64,000 nt of DNA, from positions 62,001 to 126,000 of the forward strand of contig DASZHD010000030.1 of NCBI GenBank assembly GCA_035938175.1. Reading direction: 5' to 3'. The stretch is from DASRDE01 sp035938175 (GTDB lineage: Bacteria; Vulcanimicrobiota; Vulcanimicrobiia; Vulcanimicrobiales; Vulcanimicrobiaceae). Within the stretch, counting starts at the first letter, position 1, and every line of letters starts with the position of its first letter. Under the pieces are notes generated by a model. It was given only the letters and a program-made list of their open reading frames with translations. It searched no databases and was not told the DNA's origin. This document shows positions 7,804-15,440 of the stretch, piece after piece. A program made the translations under genes and the position numbers.

Positions 7804-8628
7804 TTATTTTTCGAAAAGCGTTCCGGCGTTCACCGGAGCGGATCGCATTGCCGTCGGCTGCAATCCCCATTTCTGCAAGAGCCGATCGTATGTGCCGTCC
7901 GCGATCAGCGCAGCGAGTGCGTGCGCAATGCGATCGCGCAACGCACGATGCGTTTTTGCGACCGCGATGCCGTACGGCTGCACGTCGATCTGACGCCCGA
8001 CCACCTCATAGCGTCCGCCGGAAATTCGCGCGCGATAAGCGAGCACCGGGAAGTCCGTGCTTTCGACGTCGGCTTTGCCGGACTGGAACGCCGCAAACGC
8101 CGTGTCGTCGCTGGCAAAAGTCAAAATCGTTACGCCGCGAAGGCCCAGCGCTTTACAGTTGGCGCTCGCTTTTTCTGCGGCTGCCTGCTGCGTGGTTCCC
8201 GCTTCTACGGCAAAGCTGTGTCCGCACAAGCTGTCGAACGAAAAGATCCGCTTGGGGTTGCCGCGTTGCACGATGATGCCGCTTCCGACGAGCAGATAGT
8301 CCACGAAGTCGTCGATTCGCTCGCGGGCTCGCGTGTCGGTGATGCCGGAAATAGCCACATCGAACGTTCCGTCTTTGACGGCCTTGAAAAGATCGTCGAA
8401 CGCATGATCCCGGATCTCCACGGGGACGCCGAGCTTTGCGCCGATTGCACGGATCAGGTCGATATCGAATCCCACCGGAGCCCCGGAGCGCGGATCGTGA
8501 TAGGCCATCACTAGGCCCGAGAGATTCGCGCCCACGCGAAGGGGCGTCTGTGCCGCGGATACCGGCCCTGCGGTCAAAGCACCGGCCAAGGCGCAAGCGC
8601 TTGCAAAACGCACGATGCGGCGAACCAT
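7804..8628 (-). CDS. family 3 extracellular solute-binding protein (amino-acid type)
   Basis: 274 residues. A cleavable signal peptide covers about residues 1-26 (RRIVRF then a hydrophobic run ending VSAAQ). The rest is a full-length SBP_bac_3 fold: LRVGANL, VGFDIDLIRAIGAKLGV, DGTFDVAISGITDT, a lobe-crossover region, and C-terminal helix ADGTYDRLLQKWGL. It would bind a polar small molecule, probably an amino acid, in the periplasm. No ABC permease or ATPase gene is nearby, so its transporter is elsewhere or it acts as an orphan receptor. Start ATG 8628 gives a proper signal peptide; a longer open frame to 9264 is a shadow. It is 35 bases downstream of the GH1 chimera. Confidence 0.88.
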   Translation of the reverse strand: MVRRIVRFASACALAGALTAGPVSAAQTPLRVGANLSGLVMAYHDPRSGAPVGFDIDLIRAIGAKLGVPVEIRDHAFDDLFKAVKDGTFDVAISGITDTRARERIDDFVDYLLVGSGIIVQRGNPKRIFSFDSLCGHSFAVEAGTTQQAAAEKASANCKALGLRGVTILTFASDDTAFAAFQSGKADVESTDFPVLAYRARISGGRYEVVGRQIDVQPYGIAVAKTHRALRDRIAHALAALIADGTYDRLLQKWGLQPTAMRSAPVNAGTLFEK

Positions 8629-8637
8629 AAGGTCTAG

Positions 8638-8643
8638 ACTATA
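8638..8643 (-). promoter_or_regulatory. -10-like box TATAGT before solute-binding protein
   Basis: TATAGT on the minus strand ends 9 nt before the ATG at 8628, inside the 35-bp gap after the GH1 chimera. It suggests the solute-binding protein has its own promoter and a very short leader. Confidence 0.35.
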
Positions 8644-8663
8644 CCATCGCGCCATGCTACGCG

Positions 8664-10811
8664 CTACTTCGCGCCCCCGGAATTTGCCTGAGCGATCAGC
8701 CGCGAATACGCCTCGCTCGACTCCGTAGGCATTCGCTTGAGCTCGGGATCGTTGTCCAAATCGATGTGGTAGAGCCCAAAATCGCTGTTGTCGTCGAAAT
8801 GCAAACCCCACTCGCGGTTCGACGTGATACTCCAGCAGAGATAGGCTTCTACCGGAACGCCCCGATCGCGGGCACGCTGCACCTCGCGAATATGCGCTTC
8901 CAAATATTTTGCGCGCGTGAAACCGTCGGCGCTCGTCACGCAGCCGTTCTCGATGACGATGATGGGTTTTCCCGGAAACTGCTTTGCCTGTGCGCGCAGG
9001 ATTGTTTCCAAAGCGCTCGGCCATACCGGTGCGCTGGCGTAACGAAATTCCGCCGCCGCGCTCAAGCGGTGCAGTTGCGAGGGCCAGAATGCCGGTACGC
9101 CCCAGTAATAGTCTAAACCGACGTAATCCAGGGCGCCGATGCACTCTTTCGGACACAGAAACTCCGGCAGCTTTCCCGCCATACCGAGATTCCACCAATT
9201 GGTACCGAGCAGCGTTCCGAAAATCGCAACGGTTTTTCGCAGCGTAAAAAGGACTTGCAGCCACGACCGCGTGGCGCTCATGCGCTGCTCGCCATGAAGC
9301 GGCACGAATTGCACTTTGGATGCGTCGCCCAAAATCGCTTTTGCGATCGCCCGGGCGATGTCGGGTTCGAGTCCCGTGTAGTTGCCGCGTTCGTCACGTT
9401 CGCACAGGCCTTTGACGCCCGGGTGGATCCCGACGCGCAGCACGCCGCGACTGCGGATGCGGTGGAGCGAGCGATCCATGTCGGGCACGTTGGTTGCGTC
9501 CTTCGCTGCCTTCGGAGATGTCCGCTCATCCCTGCCGGGGCGAGGAATGGTCTTGCGCGTGAACACGTTCGGAAGTTCCGGATGCGCGGCTTTGAAATCG
9601 CGTAAGGCGCGGTCTACGGCATTGAGCAGAGAACGGCTTCCGAAGGCCATTGCCACCGCGAAATGCTGCCCGTGTCCGCGCAGCTTCGTGAGCACGCGAT
9701 TGCTCGACACGTATTGCGCGAGCGGAGCGTCATCGTCGAATACGGCGTCGACCTGCTTTGCGTTGAGCGCGTCGACGGCTTGCTGCACGGTCGCATAGTA
9801 CTGAATGTCGGCCGCGGGAAAGTAGCCGCCGACGAGCGTGGCGGGCAGCATGTCCGACATCACGCCGATTTTGCCTTGCCACGTTTGCATGTTTCCGCCG
9901 AACGTCTGCTGCGGGTCGTGCAGTACGCAAAGATGGGCGGTGAAATACGGCTCGGAAAACAGTGCGCGGTCTTCGCGCGCGGCCGTCAGCGTTATCTGCG
10001 CAACCGAAATATCGACTTTGCCGCCTTCCAGAATATTCGTTTGCGAAAGCCGCGCCGCTTGGCGCCGCACCTGCTGCGGACTTTTCAAGCGCGTTGCATT
10101 ACGGTCGATGGCGTTTTGCAGCCATTCGGGCAGTCCGAGAACGAGCGGGTTCGTTCCGACTTTGGCCTGCGGATGGAGCGCGTGAATCGCTTGCCGCGCG
10201 CGAGCGTGGGCGCGAAACAGATTCGGGATCAAACGCAGGAGATCGTGCATCTGCTCCTCGCCCGTCGCATACGGCGGTTGCCCGGGAGGCATGGCGTAGG
10301 AGCGCATCCAGAATCCTTTGACGTATCCGTACACGAGCTGGTTCGGCTCGTTCAACGTTACGTAGTAATCGATCAGATCGCCGAGCCGCTTCGCTGTTTC
10401 TCCGGCAAAACGCGCGACGCGCTCGGGAAAACCCTCGTGCAGCAGCCCGGCTCCATCGCCCGCCGCTTGGACGTGCAGCGGCCACGTATTGTGTACCAAC
10501 GTGACGACCGTCGCCATTCCCGCGTCGCGCATGCACTGGAGGACGCTGCGATAATGCGCGAACGCGTCTTCGCTCCATTGCCCGATCTCCGGCTCGAGTC
10601 GCGCCCAGGACAACGACAGGCGGAACGCCGTGCATCCCATCTTTGCCGCCAGCTCCACGTCCTCGGTATAGCGGTTCCAAAAATCGGTCGCTTTGCCGCG
10701 CCCGACTAGGCCGCGTACGCGCTCCCAGACGTCGCGGATATCGTCGTGCCCGTCGTAGGCCTCGCATTGATGGTCTGCGGTGGCTACCCCGAAGCGAAAG
10801 CTCTGCGCCAT
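8664..10811 (-). CDS. GH1 glycosidase with an inserted, circularly permuted family 3 solute-binding domain
   Basis: 715 residues. Residues 1 to about 255 are the first half of a glycoside hydrolase family 1 barrel (FRFGVATADHQ, FRLSLSWARLEPE, acid/base Glu155 in TLNEPN). Residues about 518-715 are the second half (DYVGLDYYW, nucleophile Glu621 in IIVIENG, SNREWG near 665). Between them lies a complete SBP_bac_3 domain in swapped order: its second part first (261-411: LEGGKVDISVAQ, DRALFSEPYF), a polar linker (412-445), then its first part (446-515: GVLRVGIHPG, LEPDIARAIAKAIL). GH1 enzymes cleave beta-glycosides; both catalytic glutamates are kept. No signal peptide is seen, so it is probably cytoplasmic. 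The ATG at 10811 begins a normal GH1 N-terminus; a longer frame overlaps the divergent SDR gene. Confidence 0.85.
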   Translation of the reverse strand: MAQSFRFGVATADHQCEAYDGHDDIRDVWERVRGLVGRGKATDFWNRYTEDVELAAKMGCTAFRLSLSWARLEPEIGQWSEDAFAHYRSVLQCMRDAGMATVVTLVHNTWPLHVQAAGDGAGLLHEGFPERVARFAGETAKRLGDLIDYYVTLNEPNQLVYGYVKGFWMRSYAMPPGQPPYATGEEQMHDLLRLIPNLFRAHARARQAIHALHPQAKVGTNPLVLGLPEWLQNAIDRNATRLKSPQQVRRQAARLSQTNILEGGKVDISVAQITLTAAREDRALFSEPYFTAHLCVLHDPQQTFGGNMQTWQGKIGVMSDMLPATLVGGYFPAADIQYYATVQQAVDALNAKQVDAVFDDDAPLAQYVSSNRVLTKLRGHGQHFAVAMAFGSRSLLNAVDRALRDFKAAHPELPNVFTRKTIPRPGRDERTSPKAAKDATNVPDMDRSLHRIRSRGVLRVGIHPGVKGLCERDERGNYTGLEPDIARAIAKAILGDASKVQFVPLHGEQRMSATRSWLQVLFTLRKTVAIFGTLLGTNWWNLGMAGKLPEFLCPKECIGALDYVGLDYYWGVPAFWPSQLHRLSAAAEFRYASAPVWPSALETILRAQAKQFPGKPIIVIENGCVTSADGFTRAKYLEAHIREVQRARDRGVPVEAYLCWSITSNREWGLHFDDNSDFGLYHIDLDNDPELKRMPTESSEAYSRLIAQANSGGAK

Positions 10812-10871
10812 GCGGCCGAACTGCGCCCACGAGCGGGGCCTTCCCTTCGCGTGGCCGAACGCGCACGCGGT

Positions 10872-11606
10872 ATGAGGTTCAGCAACAAAACGTGCATCGT
10901 CAGCGGCGGCGGATCCGGCATCGGCCGCGCGACGTGTCTGCAAATGGCGGCGGAGGGCGGCCGCGTGGTCGTTGCCGATTTGCACAAAGATGCAGCGCAG
11001 GCAACCGTCGACGCGATCGTGGCCGCCGGCGGACAGGCGATTGCCGTCGAAGTAGACGTCGGCAACTCCGCGCAGGTGCAGAACGCCGTTGCTACCGCGG
11101 TTTCGACGTACGGCTCGCTGGACGTCATCGTCAACGACGCGGCGATGATGACTTTTACGCCGATCGTCGATCTTGCAGACGACGATTTCTTTCGCGTCAT
11201 CACCACGAACCTCGGTTCCGTGTTCTTCTTTGCGAAATACGGGGCACCGCATATGCCTGCGGGATCCTCGATCGTCAATATCAGTTCGGTCCACGCGCAC
11301 GAGACAACCGCCAACGTCGTGCCGTACGCGGCTTCGAAGGGCGCGATCGAGGCGTTTACGCGAGGATTCAGCGTCGAAATGGAATCACGCCGTATCCGCG
11401 TGAACGCGATCGCGCCGGGCGCAGTGGACACGCCGATGCTCTGGAACAATCCGAACATCAAAAGCGGCATCGAAAAGGTTGAAGGCGCGATCGGCAAGCC
11501 TGAAGATCTCGCTGCCGCCATCTGCTTTATCGCGTCGGATGACGCCCGTTTCGTGAACGGTACGACGCTCGTCGTCGACGGCGGACGCTTGGACATTTTG
11601 CCGTAG
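10872..11606 (+). CDS. short-chain dehydrogenase/reductase (SDR)
   Basis: 244 residues, classical SDR length. NAD(P)-binding motif GGGSGIGRA lies at residues 12-20, the NDAA motif near 88, catalytic Ser in NISSVHA and the YAASK dyad (Tyr/Lys) around residues 152-156, then the RVNAIAPGAVDTPM segment. It oxidises or reduces a hydroxyl/keto substrate that cannot be named. An Asp after the second strand (VVVADLH) hints at NAD rather than NADP. ATG 10872 is 60 bp from the divergent GH1 chimera start, so they share a control region, in which I see no clear promoter box. Confidence 0.85.
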   Translation: MRFSNKTCIVSGGGSGIGRATCLQMAAEGGRVVVADLHKDAAQATVDAIVAAGGQAIAVEVDVGNSAQVQNAVATAVSTYGSLDVIVNDAAMMTFTPIVDLADDDFFRVITTNLGSVFFFAKYGAPHMPAGSSIVNISSVHAHETTANVVPYAASKGAIEAFTRGFSVEMESRRIRVNAIAPGAVDTPMLWNNPNIKSGIEKVEGAIGKPEDLAAAICFIASDDARFVNGTTLVVDGGRLDILP

Positions 11607-11640
11607 CGCCTATTTGGGTATCACGCCGATGGAGGCTCCA

Positions 11641-11805
11641 ATGGAAAACGATCGCAAGAGTGGTTTGAAAGATCCGTTTGAAGACGACGAACTGGACGAC
11701 GCCGTCTCTGCTGCCGACGACACCGGCATGATTGCGGAACAACGCGAGATCGTCGCGGAGCAGATCGCGCAGGCCCAAGAAGAAGAGCCGCCTGAAGGCG
11801 GCTGA
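11641..11805 (+). CDS. small acidic hypothetical protein (54 aa)
   Basis: 54 residues, about one third Asp/Glu, with a short AEQREIVAEQIAQAQEEE helix near the C-terminus; probably a soluble coiled helix. No family recognised. GGAGG at 11632-11636 lies a few bases before ATG 11641, which is why this start is preferred over ATG 11629 or TTG 11614. It follows the SDR by 34 bp and may be cotranscribed. Its last codons form one arm of a hairpin with the intergenic sequence. Confidence 0.55.
   Translation: MENDRKSGLKDPFEDDELDDAVSAADDTGMIAEQREIVAEQIAQAQEEEPPEGG
11787..11802 (-). terminator. possible terminator for GNAT gene (hairpin inside the end of the small acidic gene)
   Basis: GCCGCC (11787-11792), loop TGAA, GGCGGC (11797-11802). 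On the minus strand the stem is followed by TCTTCTTCTT, a pyrimidine-rich tail suited to terminate the acetyltransferase transcript, whose stop is at 11809. Confidence 0.45.
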
Positions 11806-11808
11806 TCG

Positions 11809-12255
11809 TCAGTCCCGCCCGGAGAAGTCCCACGAGAGCATCACCGGCGTACTTTCGCGCCGGCCTCCCGCGCGCTCGTAGGTGGCGATGGCGGCAGCGT
11901 TGTCTTGGTCCGCTAAGACCCACATCGCATAACAGCCGCGCTCGCGTGCGAGTCGCGCTAGCGCGAGCACCAACGCCGATCCGCAGCCCCGCCGGCGGAA
12001 GCGCTCGTCGACGGCCAACTCGTAAACGAACATCTCGGTGCCTTTATCGGGATGCGTCGTCTCTACGCCGCTGATGAATCCGATTGGCTTGCCGTGCTCG
12101 TACGCGAGCAACATGTGGTGCGTTCCGGACGAGAAAAACCGCTCGACGGCGTCCGGGCGAATCGCCGCATCGAAGCAGGCGGACAGCCTTTCCAACTCCG
12201 TTGCCGTGTCCGGTGAAAGCGGTTCTATGTCCATGCCGTGGTGACGTTCGGGCAT
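11809..12255 (-). CDS. GNAT-family N-acetyltransferase (AAC(3)-I-like)
   Basis: 148 residues of the Gcn5-related acetyltransferase fold. The acetyl-CoA-binding segment is ELAVDERFRRRGCGSALV (about residues 76-93), followed by the GCYAMWVLADQDNAAAIATYERAGG helix-strand. The overall pattern, including the ending VMLSWDF, resembles the aminoglycoside 3-N-acetyltransferase AAC(3)-I group, but the real acceptor is unknown and resistance should not be assumed. Start ATG 12255 is taken as the first in frame; an internal ATG seven codons later (MDIEPLSP) is an equally good candidate. It is divergent from the antiporter gene. Confidence 0.82.
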   Translation of the reverse strand: MPERHHGMDIEPLSPDTATELERLSACFDAAIRPDAVERFFSSGTHHMLLAYEHGKPIGFISGVETTHPDKGTEMFVYELAVDERFRRRGCGSALVLALARLARERGCYAMWVLADQDNAAAIATYERAGGRRESTPVMLSWDFSGRD

Positions 12256-12295
12256 AGGCGGCAGTGACCCGGGCGTCGCAACGTTTTAGCGCGAC

Positions 12296-13399
12296 ATGAA
12301 ACTTTGGGTGATTGCGGCGCTGATCGCCGCCGGGCTTGTCGTTGGTGCGTTTGCGCCGGGTACATTCACCGGCTGGTTCCGGTACGCCACGTTCCAGGTG
12401 TTCTTACCGGCGATCATCTTCGAAGCGGCCTGGCAGCTCGATTTTGGGATCATGCGGCGCGCCTGGCGGCCCATCATGCTGCTCGCGATTCCGGGCGTCG
12501 CGGTTACTGCGGCAGCCATCGCCGCGATCGCGTACTACGGAGCGCATTTACAGCTCCCGGCCGCGCTGATTTTGGGTGCGGTGCTCAGCGCCACGGACCC
12601 GGTTGCCGTCACAGCTATCTTCCGCCGTCTGGAAGTCCCCGCGGTTCTTGCGACGATCGTTGAAAGCGAGTCGTTGCTGAACGACGCCGTTGCCGTAGTC
12701 TTGTATCGAACGGTGATTGGCGCCGTCACCGCCGCCGCCGTGGCGCAAGACCGGATTCTGCCGCTCGCATGGCATGCGGTTTTGGGATCCGTTTTGGCGC
12801 TGGCCATGGGGGCCGCGTTTGGATACGCGGGTTCGCTGGCATTGCGGCGTTACGTGCCGGTACCGCTGCAGTTGCTCGCGACGTTTGCATCGGCATATTC
12901 AGCGTATCTGCTCAGCAACGGCTTGGGATGGTCCGGAATCTTTGCCGCGATCGCGTGCGCGATCGTCATGCGCGAATTGGAACGCTCGTATGTGAGCGTC
13001 GGCATGGAAAAGAGCGTCGAGCGCGCGTGGCACGTCGCCGCGACTCTTTCGAACGGCGCGCTGTTTTTTCTTATCGGGACCGCCGTTGAAGTGGCCAACC
13101 TTTGGCCGCTGCGTGAAGTGCTGGTCTGGACGCTGATCGCGGTATTGGCTTCGCGCGCGATCGTCGCCTATGGTTTATTGCGGCTGGTTCCCCGAATCGT
13201 TCGTTCTTGGATGACGGTCGTTCGTTTGGCCGGCGTGCGCGGAGCGATTTCGCTCGCGCTTGCTCTGAGCGTTCCCGCTTCGATCCCACAACGCAGCGTC
13301 ATCGTCGACGCAACGTTTACCGTTGTGGTCGTAACGCTGGTGATCGGCTCGCTGACCTACGGAAAGCGGATTGCGCTGCTCGATCTGAGCGCCCGGTAA
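12296..13399 (+). CDS. CPA1-type cation/proton antiporter
   Basis: 367 residues, about 11 membrane helices. Conserved ion-site motifs are SATDPVAV (residues 98-105) and ESLLNDAVAVVL (125-136), whose Asn-Asp pair is typical of CPA1 Na+/H+ exchangers; the membrane arginine segment RLAGVRGAISLALAL lies near the C-terminus. It exchanges Na+ or K+ for protons. It is shorter than many NhaP proteins (about 400-530) because the first one or two helices and the cytoplasmic tail are absent; the N-terminus begins directly with a membrane helix. Its 3' end is 4 bp from the convergent flavin-oxidase gene. Confidence 0.88.
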   Translation: MKLWVIAALIAAGLVVGAFAPGTFTGWFRYATFQVFLPAIIFEAAWQLDFGIMRRAWRPIMLLAIPGVAVTAAAIAAIAYYGAHLQLPAALILGAVLSATDPVAVTAIFRRLEVPAVLATIVESESLLNDAVAVVLYRTVIGAVTAAAVAQDRILPLAWHAVLGSVLALAMGAAFGYAGSLALRRYVPVPLQLLATFASAYSAYLLSNGLGWSGIFAAIACAIVMRELERSYVSVGMEKSVERAWHVAATLSNGALFFLIGTAVEVANLWPLREVLVWTLIAVLASRAIVAYGLLRLVPRIVRSWMTVVRLAGVRGAISLALALSVPASIPQRSVIVDATFTVVVVTLVIGSLTYGKRIALLDLSAR

Positions 13400-13403
13400 A
13401 CAC

Positions 13404-13838
13404 CTACGCGCGCCGTTCGAATCGTCCCGCGCATTCTTCCAGCACGATCTTATAAACCACGCCGGAATCCGCGGCAGCATCGATCGGATGGACGGTCTCG
13501 CCGGGAGGCCCCTCCAGCCGGCACGACAGCTCGGAGACGAGCCAATTCAGCCGTTCCTGCGCTTCGTCGCCGTGCAGTTCGTGAAACACGCCGGCTGCGA
13601 TGACGCTCTTCCAATTCGCCATTCCATCCATTGCATCGACTTCGAAACACACGTGCGGGTTCTCGCGCATCATGTGTAACTTCATGCCTTCCTCGGATCG
13701 TGCATAGATCGCGCGCCCGTCATACGCGTACGTGATCGGCACGACGTACGTGCGTCCGAAGGCGTGACAACCGATGCGCCCGATCACGTTGGCGTGCAGC
13801 ACGTCGTCGATTTCGGTGCGATTCAACTCGCCGAGCAT
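13404..13838 (-). CDS. pyridoxamine 5'-phosphate oxidase-like flavin-binding protein
   Basis: 144 residues with the split-barrel flavin-binding fold: RIGCHAFGRTYVVPITYAYDG (split) near residues 20-40, then a strand with the family pattern K-HMMRENPHVCFEVD. Such proteins bind FMN or F420 and include nitroimidazole-reductase-like and general stress proteins. It is last in a leftward four-gene run (15266 to 13404), 4 bp after the universal stress protein stop, which supports a stress role. ATG 13838 fits the fold start; the open frame reaching 13955 is not required. Confidence 0.83.
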   Translation of the reverse strand: MLGELNRTEIDDVLHANVIGRIGCHAFGRTYVVPITYAYDGRAIYARSEEGMKLHMMRENPHVCFEVDAMDGMANWKSVIAAGVFHELHGDEAQERLNWLVSELSCRLEGPPGETVHPIDAAADSGVVYKIVLEECAGRFERRA

Positions 13839-13842
13839 GGAT

Positions 13843-14328
13843 TTACACCTTGGCGGGCGTCGCCGCTTCGGGCGCAGCAGCGTTTCCGGCGCGCGCGTGG
13901 CGATGCCGCACCACGAGCACGGGAATGTTCGCGTTTCGCAGAACGCCCTCGGCAACGCTGCCGATCAGCGCGCGTTGAATGCCGCTGCGGCCGTGGCTTC
14001 CCATGACGATCAGATCGCATTTTTGCTCGGTAGCGTAGTGCACGATGCAATCGACCGTGTTGCCGTCCAGACGCACTCCTTGCGCTTTCGTCTGCGATAT
14101 CGCCTTGAGTGCGTCGGCAACCATCGCCGACGCCTCGTCGTCCAGCGCGTCGAAGCACGCGGCGCTCATCGCCGGATCGCCGAATGCCATCGCGGATGCC
14201 TTCGAGGGGTTGACGACGGTGCAGACGGTCAACTGCGCACCCTGCTCTGCGGCCAAGTCGGCTGCCATGTCGAGGGCGTACAGCGACGTATCGGAACCGT
14301 CAATTGGACACAGGATGGACGTGAACAC
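13843..14328 (-). CDS. universal stress protein (UspA family)
   Basis: 161 residues, single Usp domain. It opens with ILCPIDGSD and ends with the ATP-binding signature IVMGSHGRSGIQRALIGSVAEGVL followed by the strand NIPVLVVRH; G-2x-G-9x-G(S) is intact, so this member probably binds ATP. GTG 14328 is chosen because GGAG lies 6 nt upstream; TTG 14340 is the alternative. The 5' end overlaps the preceding START-like gene by 29 bp, and it is 4 bp from the next gene, so translation is coupled. The C-terminal tail is Ala/Pro rich and disordered. Confidence 0.9.
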   Translation of the reverse strand: MFTSILCPIDGSDTSLYALDMAADLAAEQGAQLTVCTVVNPSKASAMAFGDPAMSAACFDALDDEASAMVADALKAISQTKAQGVRLDGNTVDCIVHYATEQKCDLIVMGSHGRSGIQRALIGSVAEGVLRNANIPVLVVRHRHARAGNAAAPEAATPAKV

Positions 14329-14785
14329 CGTTTTCTCCAATCACACAAGTGGTTTTATGTCGCTCTTGTTCGTATTCCGCTTCGATTTCGACGGCCAATT
14401 CGCCTAAGAAGTGATGCATCGTTCGCCGGGCGATGTATCGGCCGGCGACGAAATCGAAGATTTTGCCGGCTATGCCGAAAGGCGGATCGTAATGGCCTTC
14501 CATGCGCAGCGACGAGCCGCGATGCTGCGGCCGCACGGTCAATGCTCCGTGAAAGTCGGGAAAGAGTCCGCGTGTTTGCGGGCGCCAAGCGATGAGCAGC
14601 GCGTCGTGCTTGCGGACCAGGTCCGTCGTATCGGAAGCGCACGTCGCGGCAAAGCGAACGCGTTCGCCGAGCGGCGGCGAGGGAGTAAGGTATAATCCGT
14701 TCCGGCGCGCGATCGCTTTTTCCGCAAATTCCATGGTTGCGGAAAACGGGCAACTAACGTGCCGGTGTACGGCCACTTTGGTCAT
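14300..14785 (-). CDS. START-like (SRPBCC) paralogue A
   Basis: 161 residues. The C-terminal half has LFPDFHGALTVRP, a strand pair, then GHYDPPFGIAGKIFDFVAGRYIARRT and a long amphipathic helix, the layout of the SRPBCC/polyketide-cyclase-like helix-grip fold that binds hydrophobic ligands in a cavity. Three further proteins in the window (at 14796, 32446 and 37726) share the same pattern. Ligand unknown. Start ATG 14785 is supported by GAGGAG six bases upstream. It overlaps the universal stress protein start and follows paralogue B by 10 bp. Confidence 0.7.
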   Translation of the reverse strand: MTKVAVHRHVSCPFSATMEFAEKAIARRNGLYLTPSPPLGERVRFAATCASDTTDLVRKHDALLIAWRPQTRGLFPDFHGALTVRPQHRGSSLRMEGHYDPPFGIAGKIFDFVAGRYIARRTMHHFLGELAVEIEAEYEQERHKTTCVIGENGVHVHPVSN

Positions 14786-14795
14786 AACAATCTCC

Positions 14796-15266
14796 TCATG
14801 CGAACTTCGCCCAGCGCGCCAGTGTAGCAACGCGATTTGCGATTTCGCGCACGAAACGCTCCAAGCTCGCTTGCGCCGCGCCGCACAGAAACGTCGAATC
14901 GATGGCGCGCCCCAGTACGCCCAGCGGTACTGCGTACGCGCCGTCCAGAAGCAGCTCGCAGCTGCGCTCGCCGGCCGGTGCTAGGGAAAGAACGCCGGCG
15001 AACGTGGGGTAAAGTTTGGGCTGCGAGGCCGCGCAAATCCGCAGTTGCCATTCACCGCGGCCCTGAGGGATCACGCGGGTCTCGACTGGAACGGAAATCA
15101 TTGCCTGCAGCGGAACGTGAAGCTGTTGAATCTCCAGAACGAGCGAACTCGCACCCGGGAATCTCGCCAATTCATTGAGTACCGTTTCCACTGCCGGGAG
15201 AGCGTAATTTCCCGGTAGCCCGATCGCCGAAGCCGTATGTATTGCGATGCCTTCTTTGCCGCTCAT
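14796..15266 (-). CDS. START-like (SRPBCC) paralogue B, divergent
   Basis: 156 residues. Same outline as paralogue A: a strand pair, LYPTFAGVLSLAP, ELLLDGAYAVPLGVLGRAIDS, then a final long helix, but the G-Y-x-P-P-x-G core is altered to GAYAVPLG, so its ligand may differ. First gene of the leftward operon that also carries paralogue A, the universal stress protein and the flavin-binding protein. A candidate promoter (TTGCCG, 16 bp, TAGGCT) lies roughly 17-45 bp upstream of ATG 15266. Confidence 0.65.
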   Translation of the reverse strand: MSGKEGIAIHTASAIGLPGNYALPAVETVLNELARFPGASSLVLEIQQLHVPLQAMISVPVETRVIPQGRGEWQLRICAASQPKLYPTFAGVLSLAPAGERSCELLLDGAYAVPLGVLGRAIDSTFLCGAAQASLERFVREIANRVATLARWAKFA

Positions 15267-15440
15267 GTCATGCCACCGCGATTAGCCTAGCAGCGGCGAG
15301 GGAAACGGCAAGGAATGACACGCGGGGGCCGGTTCTCGACCCGTTCTCAACCTGTTCCGAAATCCGGCTCAGACTAAGGCCGTGGCAAGACGCTACGGTG
15401 GATTCGAAATTGCCGTGCGGCAAGCTCTGGAGATCGGCTG

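Noticed and set aside
8629..9264. Extension of the solute-binding protein frame to 9264
   Set aside because: It overlaps the GH1 chimera in another frame and would bury the signal peptide.
10812..11300. N-terminal extension of the GH1 chimera frame to 11300 (minus strand)
   Set aside because: It lies antisense to a clear SDR gene and its Arg/Asp/His-rich translation resembles no protein; the GH1 fold starts at 10811.
11809..12255. Calling the GNAT gene an aminoglycoside resistance gene
   Set aside because: Only the general AAC(3)-I-like outline is present; chromosomal GNATs of this kind act on many acceptors.
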